DNA of 64,000 bases from contig NZ_CP072036.1 of the NCBI RefSeq assembly GCF_018847375.1, positions 434,001 to 498,000 of the forward strand. Direction: 5' to 3'. The notes under the pieces were generated by a model. It saw only the letters and a program-made list of their open reading frames with translations. It did no database searches and had not been told where the DNA came from. Both the position numbers and the translations under genes were made by a program. Shown here in pieces: positions 1 through 7,894 of the stretch; position 1 is the stretch's first letter; every line of letters begins with the position of its first letter. The DNA comes from Akkermansia massiliensis. GTDB lineage: Bacteria; Verrucomicrobiota; Verrucomicrobiia; Verrucomicrobiales; Akkermansiaceae.

Positions 1-1805
1 ATGCCCGCCAGGTCAAGCCCCAGGTTCAGGCGCGTGCGCTCTCCGTCGGAAATGGTGCGCGCATTCATCTCTCCCACGCGGCGGGAGGCGATGTGCGTCA
101 GTCCCAGGAATTTCAGAATGGCGTTCACCCGCCTGACGCGCTCCGACCGGGTCAGGCGCGGACGGCGGATGATGGTGGCCTGGGCGATGTGCTCGGAAAC
201 GCTCATGGCCGCATCCAGAATGTCCTCCCGCGGAATGAAGGCGATGTAGGGCCGGATCAGGTCCGGAGCGCTGTACAGAAGCTGGTTGTTGTAACGGATG
301 CAGCCGCGCGTGGGCGGAAGCTGCCCGGCCAGCATGGAGAGCAGCGTGCTTTTTCCGGATCCGCTGGGGCCCAGGATGCAGACCATCTCTCCGCGCTTCA
401 CGGTCAGGTCAATGTTGTCCAGCACACGGCCGGAACGCATGAATTCCTTGGTCACGCCCTCCACGCTGAGGGTTCTGATGGCGTGGTATTCTTCATCCAG
501 CACCCCGGCGGAAAAACGGCAGCGCAAGGCGTGATAGGCGTTCAGGTGCACCACGTCCCCGTCGCGCAGGGAAACCCTTCCCCGCACGGGCCTGCCATTG
601 AGCAGCAGGGGCATGGAAGCCTCCACCACTTCCAGCCAGCCGGAATTGGTGGCGCTGGAAAAGGAAACCTCCAGCACCACTCCGGCGGCCAGACCCGGCG
701 TCAGCAGCATGTCCCCCTTGCGCGCCTTTTCCGGCAGGTTGGTTACGCGCAGCTTGCGGGTCCCGGGGTCCAGGCGGAAGCGGCGTCCGATGTCCGACAT
801 GGAGTTCTGCACCTCCCCCATGGAAAAAGGCCCCTCCCCGTCCAGCGTGAAGGAGGAATAGTAGGCCATGCGCACGTTCTCACCGGGGTACAGGCGCCGC
901 CCGTCCACCACGAATTCCACTTCCGGCCTCAGAACCTCCACCCTGCACGCCAGCCCCATGTTCACGCGCACCTCGCTGGCCCGTGAACGCACCCGGCTGA
1001 TTTGCAGGGCGCCGTTGTCCAGGGAAATATAGCATACTTCCTGCTTGCCGGAACGCTTGCAATCCAGGAAGAACGCGAAGTCTTCAAAGCTTAGCGGACC
1101 TGACGGCAGCAGCACCACCTGCCCGTTGGTCAGCGGCATTACCCCGCCGGGCGGCAGGTGGCGGCCGCGCACCACAATAGGCCTGGAGCCGTCATTCACC
1201 ACCAGCACCAAGCGCGAACACCGGATCAGGCGGAAGGAAATGCCCTTGTCCTGTTCCGGCAGGGATACCTCCGCACCAATGCCGGAGGAAAAACCGACGC
1301 TGTACGCCGGCTCCTGGGCCTCCACGTCCGGCGTCATCAGAAGCTGCCTCAAGTGGTTTGCCGTACCCGGCAGTTCCAGGCCGTACGTCACCTGGTCAAA
1401 CAGCTCCCCGGTCATGCGGGGGTCTCCCGTGTTGATGAGCAGGGAAAGCACTTCCAGCGCAATCGCCATGCGCTCCGTCTCGTCCCTGCCGGAGGCGGCG
1501 GAAGCCAGCACATCCGCCACCGTCAGATTGGCCCGCATGGAACGCTCGAAACGGTTGGAAAGCCAGCGGTGCTCCACTTCCGGGAAGGTGTAGCGCAGAA
1601 TGTCCAGCGCGGCATCCGCGTCGCGCGCGCTCAAGTGGCGGCGCCCGCTCAGAATGGTGGCAAACAGGTCCACCAGCGTGCCGGCATGCACTTTCATGGA
1701 ACCGTCGTCCCGGCGCAGCCACGGCACGTAGGCGCCCAGCGTCCTGACCAGATTCAGCCTCCAGTGAATCAGCTTGGAGGGTATGTCAAAAAACCATCGG
1801 ATCAT
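1..1805 (-). CDS. FHA-like/ABC transporter ATP-binding protein (C-terminus cut by window edge)
   Basis: The minus strand reads as one open frame from an ATG at 1805 to the window edge, giving 601 residues with no stop. A TAG lies 17 codons upstream in frame, so this ATG is the natural start. Residues about 480-601 are an ABC nucleotide-binding domain. Walker A (GPSGSGKST, residues 479-487) and an ABC signature of the ABCG-like kind (ISDGERTRLN, about 586-595) are visible. Walker B and any membrane domain lie outside the window. The region before it holds two beta-rich segments ending in LLNGRPVRGRVSLRDGD-type sequence, which resemble FHA modules. The first 200 residues look helical and unassigned. 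Proteins with FHA-ABC(-ABC2 membrane) order are known in bacteria as exporters of unknown substrate. The ABC call is firm; the FHA call and the role are inferred. Confidence 0.8.
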   Translation of the reverse strand, partial: MIRWFFDIPSKLIHWRLNLVRTLGAYVPWLRRDDGSMKVHAGTLVDLFATILSGRRHLSARDADAALDILRYTFPEVEHRWLSNRFERSMRANLTVADVLASAASGRDETERMAIALEVLSLLINTGDPRMTGELFDQVTYGLELPGTANHLRQLLMTPDVEAQEPAYSVGFSSGIGAEVSLPEQDKGISFRLIRCSRLVLVVNDGSRPIVVRGRHLPPGGVMPLTNGQVVLLPSGPLSFEDFAFFLDCKRSGKQEVCYISLDNGALQISRVRSRASEVRVNMGLACRVEVLRPEVEFVVDGRRLYPGENVRMAYYSSFTLDGEGPFSMGEVQNSMSDIGRRFRLDPGTRKLRVTNLPEKARKGDMLLTPGLAAGVVLEVSFSSATNSGWLEVVEASMPLLLNGRPVRGRVSLRDGDVVHLNAYHALRCRFSAGVLDEEYHAIRTLSVEGVTKEFMRSGRVLDNIDLTVKRGEMVCILGPSGSGKSTLLSMLAGQLPPTRGCIRYNNQLLYSAPDLIRPYIAFIPREDILDAAMSVSEHIAQATIIRRPRLTRSERVRRVNAILKFLGLTHIASRRVGEMNARTISDGERTRLNLGLDLAG

Positions 1806-1997
1806 GCCAGGGAACGCGTTGCCGGAACCAGTAGTACAGGGATTCCCGGCCTACCTCAAGCGCAACCGGAATTTCACGGAGAAATGACAATATTTTCTAC
1901 AGCTTTATCTTGCAATAGGTCTGGAGGAAGTATAGTTCTGTCCAATGTTCATGCTTTCCATGCGAAAGCGAGCCAAATACATCAACATTATCACAAC

Positions 1998-2420
1998 ATG
2001 GATATTTTAGTTTCTACTCTTTGTGACTTCGCCGCCGACTACCAGGGCAAGCTTTGCATCCAGGGCGGTTTTGACTCCCTGGTCGCCCGTCAGTTCCCCG
2101 TCGTGCACCCCGTCTGCGCCGTTGCCCTGCGCATCTGCCTCACTCCTGAAGACGAAGGCACCCACGAACTGGGCCTGAGCATCGTTGACGCCGACGGCAC
2201 GCCGCTGGACAAGGAACGCATGCCCATCAAGATCAACTTCCCGGTGCCCGCTTTCCCGGAAGGCGCCTCCTTCTTCACCCGCAACCTGATTATGAACTTC
2301 CAGGGCCTGCGCTTTGAAAAGCCCGGCAACTACTCCATCGACCTGACGGTTGATGGCGAACTGGCCTCCCGCGTGCCTTTCCGCGTGGTGCAGGTGCAGG
2401 AAGAAGCCCCCCAGGCCTAA
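1998..2420 (+). CDS. DUF6941-like cytoplasmic protein
   Basis: A 140-residue protein with no signal peptide or membrane segment. The ATG at 1998 (MDILVSTLCD) is chosen because the longer open frame extends into the 5' end region of the divergent ABC gene. The sequence is a compact beta-rich domain. It has the pattern PVVHPVCAVALRI, then DGTPLDKERMP, then a final strand VPFRVVQV, which fits the small DUF6941 family of unknown function. No catalytic motif is visible. It is followed at once by a rho-independent terminator, so it is probably a single-gene transcript. Family assignment is from memory of the pattern; function unknown. Confidence 0.75.
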   Translation: MDILVSTLCDFAADYQGKLCIQGGFDSLVARQFPVVHPVCAVALRICLTPEDEGTHELGLSIVDADGTPLDKERMPIKINFPVPAFPEGASFFTRNLIMNFQGLRFEKPGNYSIDLTVDGELASRVPFRVVQVQEEAPQA

Positions 2421-2442
2421 GAATAAATCTTCTTTTTCATCA

Positions 2443-2476
2443 AACCGCCTCCCGTTCACCCGGCAGGCGGTTTTTT
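2443..2476 (+). terminator. Rho-independent terminator after the DUF6941-like gene
   Basis: A 9-bp stem (aaaccgcct / aggcggttt) with a 13-nt loop runs into a T tract, 22 bases after the stop codon at 2420. Confidence 0.85.
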
Positions 2477-2859
2477 GTTGGGGTGCATGGAGTCCCCGTC
2501 TGCCCGAAGGAGGGAGATGAAAACCACCGGTTCCATGTTCCCATGAAAGCCGGTCCGCTCACAAAGCCTTCCCCCCGGAGCGGAGGAGGCTTTCCGGCCT
2601 TCGTACTGAAAAGCTTTTCGAAGAGGAACCTAGGCTCATTTTTCTCTTTTACTAACCGGACATGGCTATGAGGGCCGGGAGTCCCTCATTCCCGGGAGAG
2701 CGCAGGCAGGCTTTCGCCGGGTGGGGAAGCGCCATGGTTGGCGCAGCCCTCTTTTCTCTTTGGAAAGAAAGGAGGTGCGCCTTTTTTGCGTTCTCCAGCC
2801 CCCTTTTTCATTGCGGTTCCCCACCGGATTGACCATGATACGAACCGCTCCCACCCGCC
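2477..2859. other. 383-bp gap without a convincing gene
   Basis: Short frames occur on both strands but none has a start context, protein-like composition or recognisable motif. A 12-bp palindrome (gaaaagcttttc, about 2609-2620) is present. The promoter for the downstream SDR gene is presumably near 2780-2850, but I cannot point to clear -35/-10 boxes. Confidence 0.5.
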
Positions 2860-3705
2860 ATGCAAACCCCACGCCTCCAGTACGACAGGATTATCATCAC
2901 GGGCGCATCGTCCGGATTCGGGGAAGCCTTTGCCGGAACGCTGGCCCCTCATGCGGCGGAACTGGTGCTGATTGCCCGGAACGGGGACGTCCTGCGCCAG
3001 CTTGCCGCCGCGCTGGAAAAACGCCACCCCGGCCTGCGCGCCTCCGTCTTTCCCTGCGACCTGGCGGATGAAGCTTCCCTGGACACGCTCGTTTCACATC
3101 TGGACAGCCTTCCTCCGGGCAGAACCCTGCTGATCAACAATGCGGGAGCCGGGGATTACGGAGAATTCGCGGACGGCCGCTGGGAAAAAATCCGCGCCCT
3201 GCTGCGCCTGAACGTGGAAAGCCTCACCCGCCTGTGCCATGCGCTGATCCCCTCCATGAAACGGAACGGCGGGGACATCATCAACCTCAGCTCCCTGGGA
3301 GCCCTCCTGCCCATTCCGGATTTTGCCGTTTATGCGGCCACCAAGGCTTATGTTTCCAGCCTGTCGGAAGCGCTGCGGCTGGAACTGCGCGAACACGGCA
3401 TCCGCGTGCTGGCCGTCTGCCCCGGCCCGGTTTCCACGGGCTTCGGAAAAGCGGCCCGGCGCCCCGGCTTTACCGGAAACATGATGCCGGGCCGCAACGC
3501 CTTTGACACGTCCGTTGAAACCGTCGTGAAAGACAGCCTCCGCGCCCTGTCCCGCGGGCGCGCACGTGTCTTCCCCGGCATGAAGATACGGCTGGCGGCC
3601 CTGCTGTTGAGCATTGCCCCGCTGGGGCTGATCCGCTTTTTCATGGGCAGGCGCCCGCGGAAAGTCCAGCCTGCCCCCAACGATTCACCTTCTTCAGCAT
3701 CATGA
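2860..3705 (+). CDS. Short-chain dehydrogenase/reductase (SDR) family oxidoreductase
   Basis: A 281-residue classical SDR. The Rossmann glycine motif TGASSGFG is at residues 14-21, NNAG at 93-96, the catalytic Ser at about 144-145, and YxxxK at Y158/K162. These give an NAD(P)-dependent oxidoreductase whose substrate cannot be read from sequence. The C-terminal 50 residues contain a hydrophobic stretch (about 246-262) followed by FFMGRRPRK, a tail seen in membrane-associated SDRs. Its stop codon overlaps the next start (ATGA at 3702-3705), so it is translationally coupled to the GH75-like protein. No Shine-Dalgarno sequence is visible before the ATG. Confidence 0.93.
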   Translation: MQTPRLQYDRIIITGASSGFGEAFAGTLAPHAAELVLIARNGDVLRQLAAALEKRHPGLRASVFPCDLADEASLDTLVSHLDSLPPGRTLLINNAGAGDYGEFADGRWEKIRALLRLNVESLTRLCHALIPSMKRNGGDIINLSSLGALLPIPDFAVYAATKAYVSSLSEALRLELREHGIRVLAVCPGPVSTGFGKAARRPGFTGNMMPGRNAFDTSVETVVKDSLRALSRGRARVFPGMKIRLAALLLSIAPLGLIRFFMGRRPRKVQPAPNDSPSSAS

Positions 3706-5279
3706 AAGCACACCGCCGCGGAACACCCCGCCTCACCTGGTTCAAGCTTGCAGTCTGCATCTGCCTGGCAGCCATGGCGGCATCCCTGTTCACACCGTAT
3801 CCGGCCCAGATTATCCGGGCCCTGAAAGGGGAACCCGAACAGGCGCCCCCGGATTCCGGGGCCTATCCGCCGCATGAATCCATCCCTGCGGAACAGCCCG
3901 GACAGGAAGAGCCTGCGCCCCCCCTTACTCCATCCGTTTCCGGAAAGGAACCTGAAGATTCACGGCTGACCACGCCTTGGACGCCGGAGCGCACGATTGC
4001 CCTCCCTCCGGTGCAGTATCCCCCCTTCCCGCCCGTCCTCCCCACGAAGCCCGCGGAGGGAGCCATGACGAATATCTACGAACTGGCACGCGGCCTGAAC
4101 CTGAAAACGCAGGTCAATTTCCAGCCCGGCACCCTGGCTTCCAGGGACAGGGAGACTAAAAGCAATTACCAGATGACCCTCACCCTGAACGTCAAGCAGC
4201 CCAAGGCCCTGACAAAGAAGGAGGACATCCTGAACATCAACCCCAAGCTGGGAACCATGCTTCCCGGCCTGTCCACCCTGTTCAAGCATGCGCGGGTCTC
4301 CCCCTATTACGGGCAGATTTACGTCCGCAAGCAGACGGAAATCCGCAAGAACCTGGCCTCCCTGCTCAAGCTCCTGGACCGCCATAATTACTACGATACG
4401 GAGACGATTCTGGAAACCACCTATCCGGATACGGGCAGAAAACTCCTCTGGCTACAGAGTGAAATGGATGTTGTTTCCGACGGTTCGGACGGGGACCGCC
4501 TGTCCACCATGCCGGATAAAATCCTGAAAAGCTCCTTCTACCAGCCCAGCACTTCCTACCGCTGGAAGAAGCGCACGGACAAGCCCAATCCCCTCCTCAA
4601 GCCCTGGCAGCAGAGGCTGGCTTCCTACAAGAAGACGCTGGAAAAAGCCTCCGCCGCGGAAAAACCGGCCCTGCGCCGCAAGATAGACCACGCGGAACGG
4701 GTCATTGAAGAATTGAAGCGGTACAGTTTCCTGATCTCGGAATACGATCCGTTCATCGTGGTCCCGCTGGGAGTGGTCAACCAATCCTCTCCCTTTTCCC
4801 CGCAGTTCGGGGATTACGCCGTCGTCATCGTGGGGGACAAGTTGTACCCGGCCCTGGTGGGAGACGCCGGACCGCGCTACAAGACGGGGGAAGGCTCCCT
4901 GCGCCTGAGCCGTGAAATCAACCCCAAGGCGGGGCCTTACAGCCGCCCCGTTTCCGACCTGGTAGTCAGCTACCTGATCTTCCCCGGTTCCGCGGATCCG
5001 GAAGCCGGACCGCCCGACTACGAGAAGCTTACAGCCAAATGCCAGGAGCTGCTCCATGACATCGGCGGCATGGGAAAGGATTTCAAGCTCCACCAGTGGG
5101 AGGACCTGCTGGCGCCCAAGCCGCCGCCCGCTCCCCCCGCGCCCAAACAAGGGAGCGGCAATCCTGCGGAAACACCCGCGAACGACCAGAAGAAGGCGGA
5201 TGCCCCGGCGGAAAATCCGGCCCCGGCAGCCTCCCCTGTCACTCCGCCCGCTCCGGAACCCGGCAAAACCGCCGCGTAG
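3702..5279 (+). CDS. Membrane-anchored protein with GH75 (chitosanase-like) domain
   Basis: A 525-residue protein. Residues 13-29 form one hydrophobic anchor after a basic N-terminus (MKAHRRG). Residues 45-118 are proline-rich, which suits a spacer, and the last 55 residues are Pro/Ala-rich low complexity. The middle carries the hallmarks of glycoside hydrolase family 75: SEMDVVSDGSDGDR (253-266), the VVPLG strand (353-357), and GDAGPRYKTGEGSL (387-400). D388 and E397 match the acidic pair that is catalytic in fungal GH75 chitosanases, although the loop between them is four residues shorter. A charged helical insertion (about 295-345) separates the motifs. The likely location is periplasmic or outer face, tethered to the inner membrane. 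The substrate could be a chitosan-like or peptidoglycan-type amino sugar polymer. The family call is by motif only. Its start overlaps the SDR stop. Confidence 0.65.
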   Translation: MKAHRRGTPRLTWFKLAVCICLAAMAASLFTPYPAQIIRALKGEPEQAPPDSGAYPPHESIPAEQPGQEEPAPPLTPSVSGKEPEDSRLTTPWTPERTIALPPVQYPPFPPVLPTKPAEGAMTNIYELARGLNLKTQVNFQPGTLASRDRETKSNYQMTLTLNVKQPKALTKKEDILNINPKLGTMLPGLSTLFKHARVSPYYGQIYVRKQTEIRKNLASLLKLLDRHNYYDTETILETTYPDTGRKLLWLQSEMDVVSDGSDGDRLSTMPDKILKSSFYQPSTSYRWKKRTDKPNPLLKPWQQRLASYKKTLEKASAAEKPALRRKIDHAERVIEELKRYSFLISEYDPFIVVPLGVVNQSSPFSPQFGDYAVVIVGDKLYPALVGDAGPRYKTGEGSLRLSREINPKAGPYSRPVSDLVVSYLIFPGSADPEAGPPDYEKLTAKCQELLHDIGGMGKDFKLHQWEDLLAPKPPPAPPAPKQGSGNPAETPANDQKKADAPAENPAPAASPVTPPAPEPGKTAA

Positions 5280-5280
5280 G

Positions 5281-6174
5281 CTACAGGGCTTCCTTCCAGG
5301 AAAAGAGAAAGGCCTTCCACATGCGGGAATAAACGTTCCCGCGCGTGATTTTTACCTTTCCTGTCCCCGGCTGTTCCTGCCGTTGGAGCAGTTCCAGCGT
5401 ATCCAGCCCCAGCCATGCGGGCAGCACGGTGGAAAAACGCAGCCGCCCGTTCCGGAGGGATTCCGCATAAAACACGCCTTCCTTCAGCCAGCGTTCCGCC
5501 CGGTCCAGCCACGGCTGAACATCGGGAGTAGGCAAATAGCTTCTTCCACGGGAGAGGTCCTCCTCCCGGTCGCGCAGAATGTTCACCAATTGCAGCCCCA
5601 TGCCGTAGTGCCTGCCCCAGCGTAAAAGCTGGTCCTCCGGCTGCGTGCTGAAGCCTGACCCCAGCGCCAGCAGGCCCAGCCTGGTCCAGAATTCTCCCAC
5701 GCAGCCGGCCACCATGTAGGTATAATGCTCCAGTTGTTCGGGACATGAAACCGAGGAACGGGCTTCAAAATATTCCAAATCCCACGCCTGCCCCTCCACA
5801 ATGGTGGACAGCACCTGCCTCACGAGCATCTGCTCACGGGGGGAAAGGGCTTCCAGCAGCGCCAGGCATTCGGGGAAACGGGCCAGCAGCTCCGCCTCCC
5901 CCCGGTGCGTCTGGACGGTGGAAAGAATGCCCAGACGGCCAAAACAGGAGGCGGCGGCCTCCCGGGAGGCGTCCCCGGCTACCGTCGCGCCCATCATCCT
6001 CAGCAGCGCCAGGCGTTCCCGGCAATCCATGTCCACGGTATCCGCCACCGTATCCGTAGCGCGCGCCAGCAGATAGCCCACGGCCACGCCGGGGCGCATC
6101 TCCCGGGGCAGGAAGCGCATGCTCAAATAAAAGGACCGGGAAACGGCGGACAGAAGCTGACGAAGGCCTTTCAT
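5281..6174 (-). CDS. Squalene/phytoene synthase family protein
   Basis: A 297-residue trans-isoprenyl-diphosphate synthase of the head-to-head type. The first Asp-rich motif is DTVAD (41-45). The second is DREED (202-206) within [18 protein letters not shown]. The segment [12 protein letters not shown] (151-162) resembles squalene synthases more than phytoene synthases. The expected reaction is condensation of two farnesyl diphosphates, or of two geranylgeranyl diphosphates, to a C30 or C40 product. No hopanoid or carotenoid genes are adjacent, so the product is unresolved. The start ATG at 6174 overlaps the stop of the upstream sigma-54 activator (ATGA), so the two are translationally coupled. 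It ends 2 bp from the convergent GH75-like gene. Confidence 0.88.
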   Translation of the reverse strand: MKGLRQLLSAVSRSFYLSMRFLPREMRPGVAVGYLLARATDTVADTVDMDCRERLALLRMMGATVAGDASREAAASCFGRLGILSTVQTHRGEAELLARFPECLALLEALSPREQMLVRQVLSTIVEGQAWDLEYFEARSSVSCPEQLEHYTYMVAGCVGEFWTRLGLLALGSGFSTQPEDQLLRWGRHYGMGLQLVNILRDREEDLSRGRSYLPTPDVQPWLDRAERWLKEGVFYAESLRNGRLRFSTVLPAWLGLDTLELLQRQEQPGTGKVKITRGNVYSRMWKAFLFSWKEAL

Positions 6175-7697
6175 GATTTTTGCAGGCCCAGCCTGTGCAT
6201 TTTATAATGGAGCACCCGTGGGGAAATGCCCAGTTCCCGCGCCGCTGCGGACATGTTGCCCGGAGAGCGTTTCAGCGCGGCCACAATCAATTCCCGTTCA
6301 AAGGAATCCACCATCGTCGGCAAGTCTGCATGATCCTCTCCGTTACGGGAAGACGGAGCGTCATGGCTGGGCATTTGGAGGGAGGCGGGCAGGTTGTAAC
6401 CGTAAATGCAGTCGTCCTGCGCCGTGATGACTGCACGCTCCATGCAGTTTTCCAGCTCCCGCACGTTGCCGGGCCAGTGGTAGGCCATGAGCATGTTGAT
6501 GGCTGGCGTGGACAGCCGCTTGATATCTTTCCCGTATTTCAGGTTGAACTTGGAAAGAAAGTGTTCCGCCAGCAGCATGATGTCCCCCTTGCGCTTGGAG
6601 AGGTCCGGCATGACGATGGGGAAAATGTTCAGCCGGTAGTACAAGTCCTCCCGGAATTTGTTTTCCGCCATCAATTCCTCCAGATTGCGGCTGGTGGCGG
6701 CAATGAAGCGCACGTCGGAATGAAGCTCCCTGTTGCTCCCCACGCGGGAAAAAGTCTTTTCCTGAAGAAAGCGCAGCAGCTTCACCTGCATCTGGAGGCT
6801 CAAATCCCCGATTTCATCCAGAAACAGGGTACCTCCGTCCGCCGCCTCCGCCCGGCCGATGCGGCGGCTGGTGGCTCCGGTGAAGGAGCCTTTTTCATGG
6901 CCGAACAACTCGCTTTCCAGCAGGTTTTCCGGCATGGCCGCACAGTTCAGCGTCACCAGCGGCTTGTCCTTCCTGCCGCTCAGGTTCACTACGGCGCGCG
7001 CTACCAGCTCCTTCCCCGTTCCGGAACTGCCCCGGATCAGCACCGTGGCGTCGCTGGGGGCTACCTGGCGTATCTGTTCATACACCTGGAGCATGGGGCG
7101 GCAGTTGCCGATCAGTTCGCCCGGATTGGTTGTTAAAAGCTGGCGCAGTTTCTCGTTCTCCGCCATCAGGGCCGCCCGTTCCTCATGCGCCTGCAGGCTG
7201 GCCGCCAGCGCGTCCCCCACGATGTTGCCCACAATCTCCAGCAGCTTCTGGTCCCGTTCCAGGTCCGTTTCCCTGTCCACGGGGCGGTCAATGCTCAAGG
7301 TGCCGATCACCTGCTGCAAATGAATGATGGGCACGCAGATGAACGCCACCTTTTCCCCGCTCTTGCGGGTACGGGTACGGTTCAGGAACCTGGAATCCCG
7401 GGAAATGTCCTCAATCACATGGGGCCTCCCCGTTTCCGCCACATGGCCCGTAATGCCCTCCCCCACATGGTAATGGCCGCGCTTCATCTCCTGCTCGTCC
7501 AGGCCGTGGGACGCTTCTATCATCAGATCATTCCCGCGGCGGATGGTGAAGGTGCCGCGCAGCATCTTCATGCGGCGGTAGAGCACGTCCAGAATATGCC
7601 GGAGCAGCGCCGTGCCGTTGCGTTCATTGACAATGGCGGAGCTGATTTCCTGTAGCACGACCATTTCCAAATCCGGTGACTTGTTTATTTCATTCAT
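6171..7697 (-). CDS. Sigma-54-dependent activator, GAF-AAA-Fis type (NifA-like)
   Basis: I take the ATG at 7697 ([10 protein letters not shown]), giving 508 residues; the longer frame would need a TTG. A GAF domain covers about 10-170 ([14 protein letters not shown] and IGTLSIDRP are typical). The AAA+ sigma-54 interaction domain covers about 195-430, with Walker A GSSGTGKE (223-230) and Walker [12 protein letters not shown] (288-298). The sigma-54 contact loop GSFTGA (270-275) differs from the usual GAFTGA by one residue. A Fis-type helix-turn-helix is at the C-terminus ([20 protein letters not shown]). There is no receiver domain, so it is not a phosphorelay regulator; the GAF domain may sense a metabolite, as in NifA. 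Both sigma-54 promoters in this window (gltB, glnN) are plausible targets. It is coupled to the squalene synthase-like gene downstream. Confidence 0.95.
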   Translation of the reverse strand: MNEINKSPDLEMVVLQEISSAIVNERNGTALLRHILDVLYRRMKMLRGTFTIRRGNDLMIEASHGLDEQEMKRGHYHVGEGITGHVAETGRPHVIEDISRDSRFLNRTRTRKSGEKVAFICVPIIHLQQVIGTLSIDRPVDRETDLERDQKLLEIVGNIVGDALAASLQAHEERAALMAENEKLRQLLTTNPGELIGNCRPMLQVYEQIRQVAPSDATVLIRGSSGTGKELVARAVVNLSGRKDKPLVTLNCAAMPENLLESELFGHEKGSFTGATSRRIGRAEAADGGTLFLDEIGDLSLQMQVKLLRFLQEKTFSRVGSNRELHSDVRFIAATSRNLEELMAENKFREDLYYRLNIFPIVMPDLSKRKGDIMLLAEHFLSKFNLKYGKDIKRLSTPAINMLMAYHWPGNVRELENCMERAVITAQDDCIYGYNLPASLQMPSHDAPSSRNGEDHADLPTMVDSFERELIVAALKRSPGNMSAAARELGISPRVLHYKMHRLGLQKS

Positions 7698-7855
7698 GAA
7701 GTCCGGGGCTGGGCGAATATTAACCGTACGGTCCTGGCAGACCAACTACTTTTTCTTCCACCGTCATGCAGCCGGGGAAAAAGCTGCCGCGGGAAATGAA
7801 GGTAACGTTCTAGTACTTAACTTTGATGATGTTATGAACGAAGGAGAAAAGAAGT

Positions 7856-7869
7856 TTACAAAATTGTAA
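7856..7869. promoter_or_regulatory. Dyad TTACAA-N2-TTGTAA upstream of the sigma-54 activator
   Basis: TTACAAAATTGTAA has perfect 6-bp arms and lies 159 bp before the activator's ATG. It has the same TTACA-N4-(T/C)GTAA form as two sites in the gltB-glnN gap. It may be an autoregulatory site. The link is inferred from sequence similarity alone. Confidence 0.4.
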
Positions 7870-7894
7870 TGCATGGCGCCTCTTTCCTCCCGTT

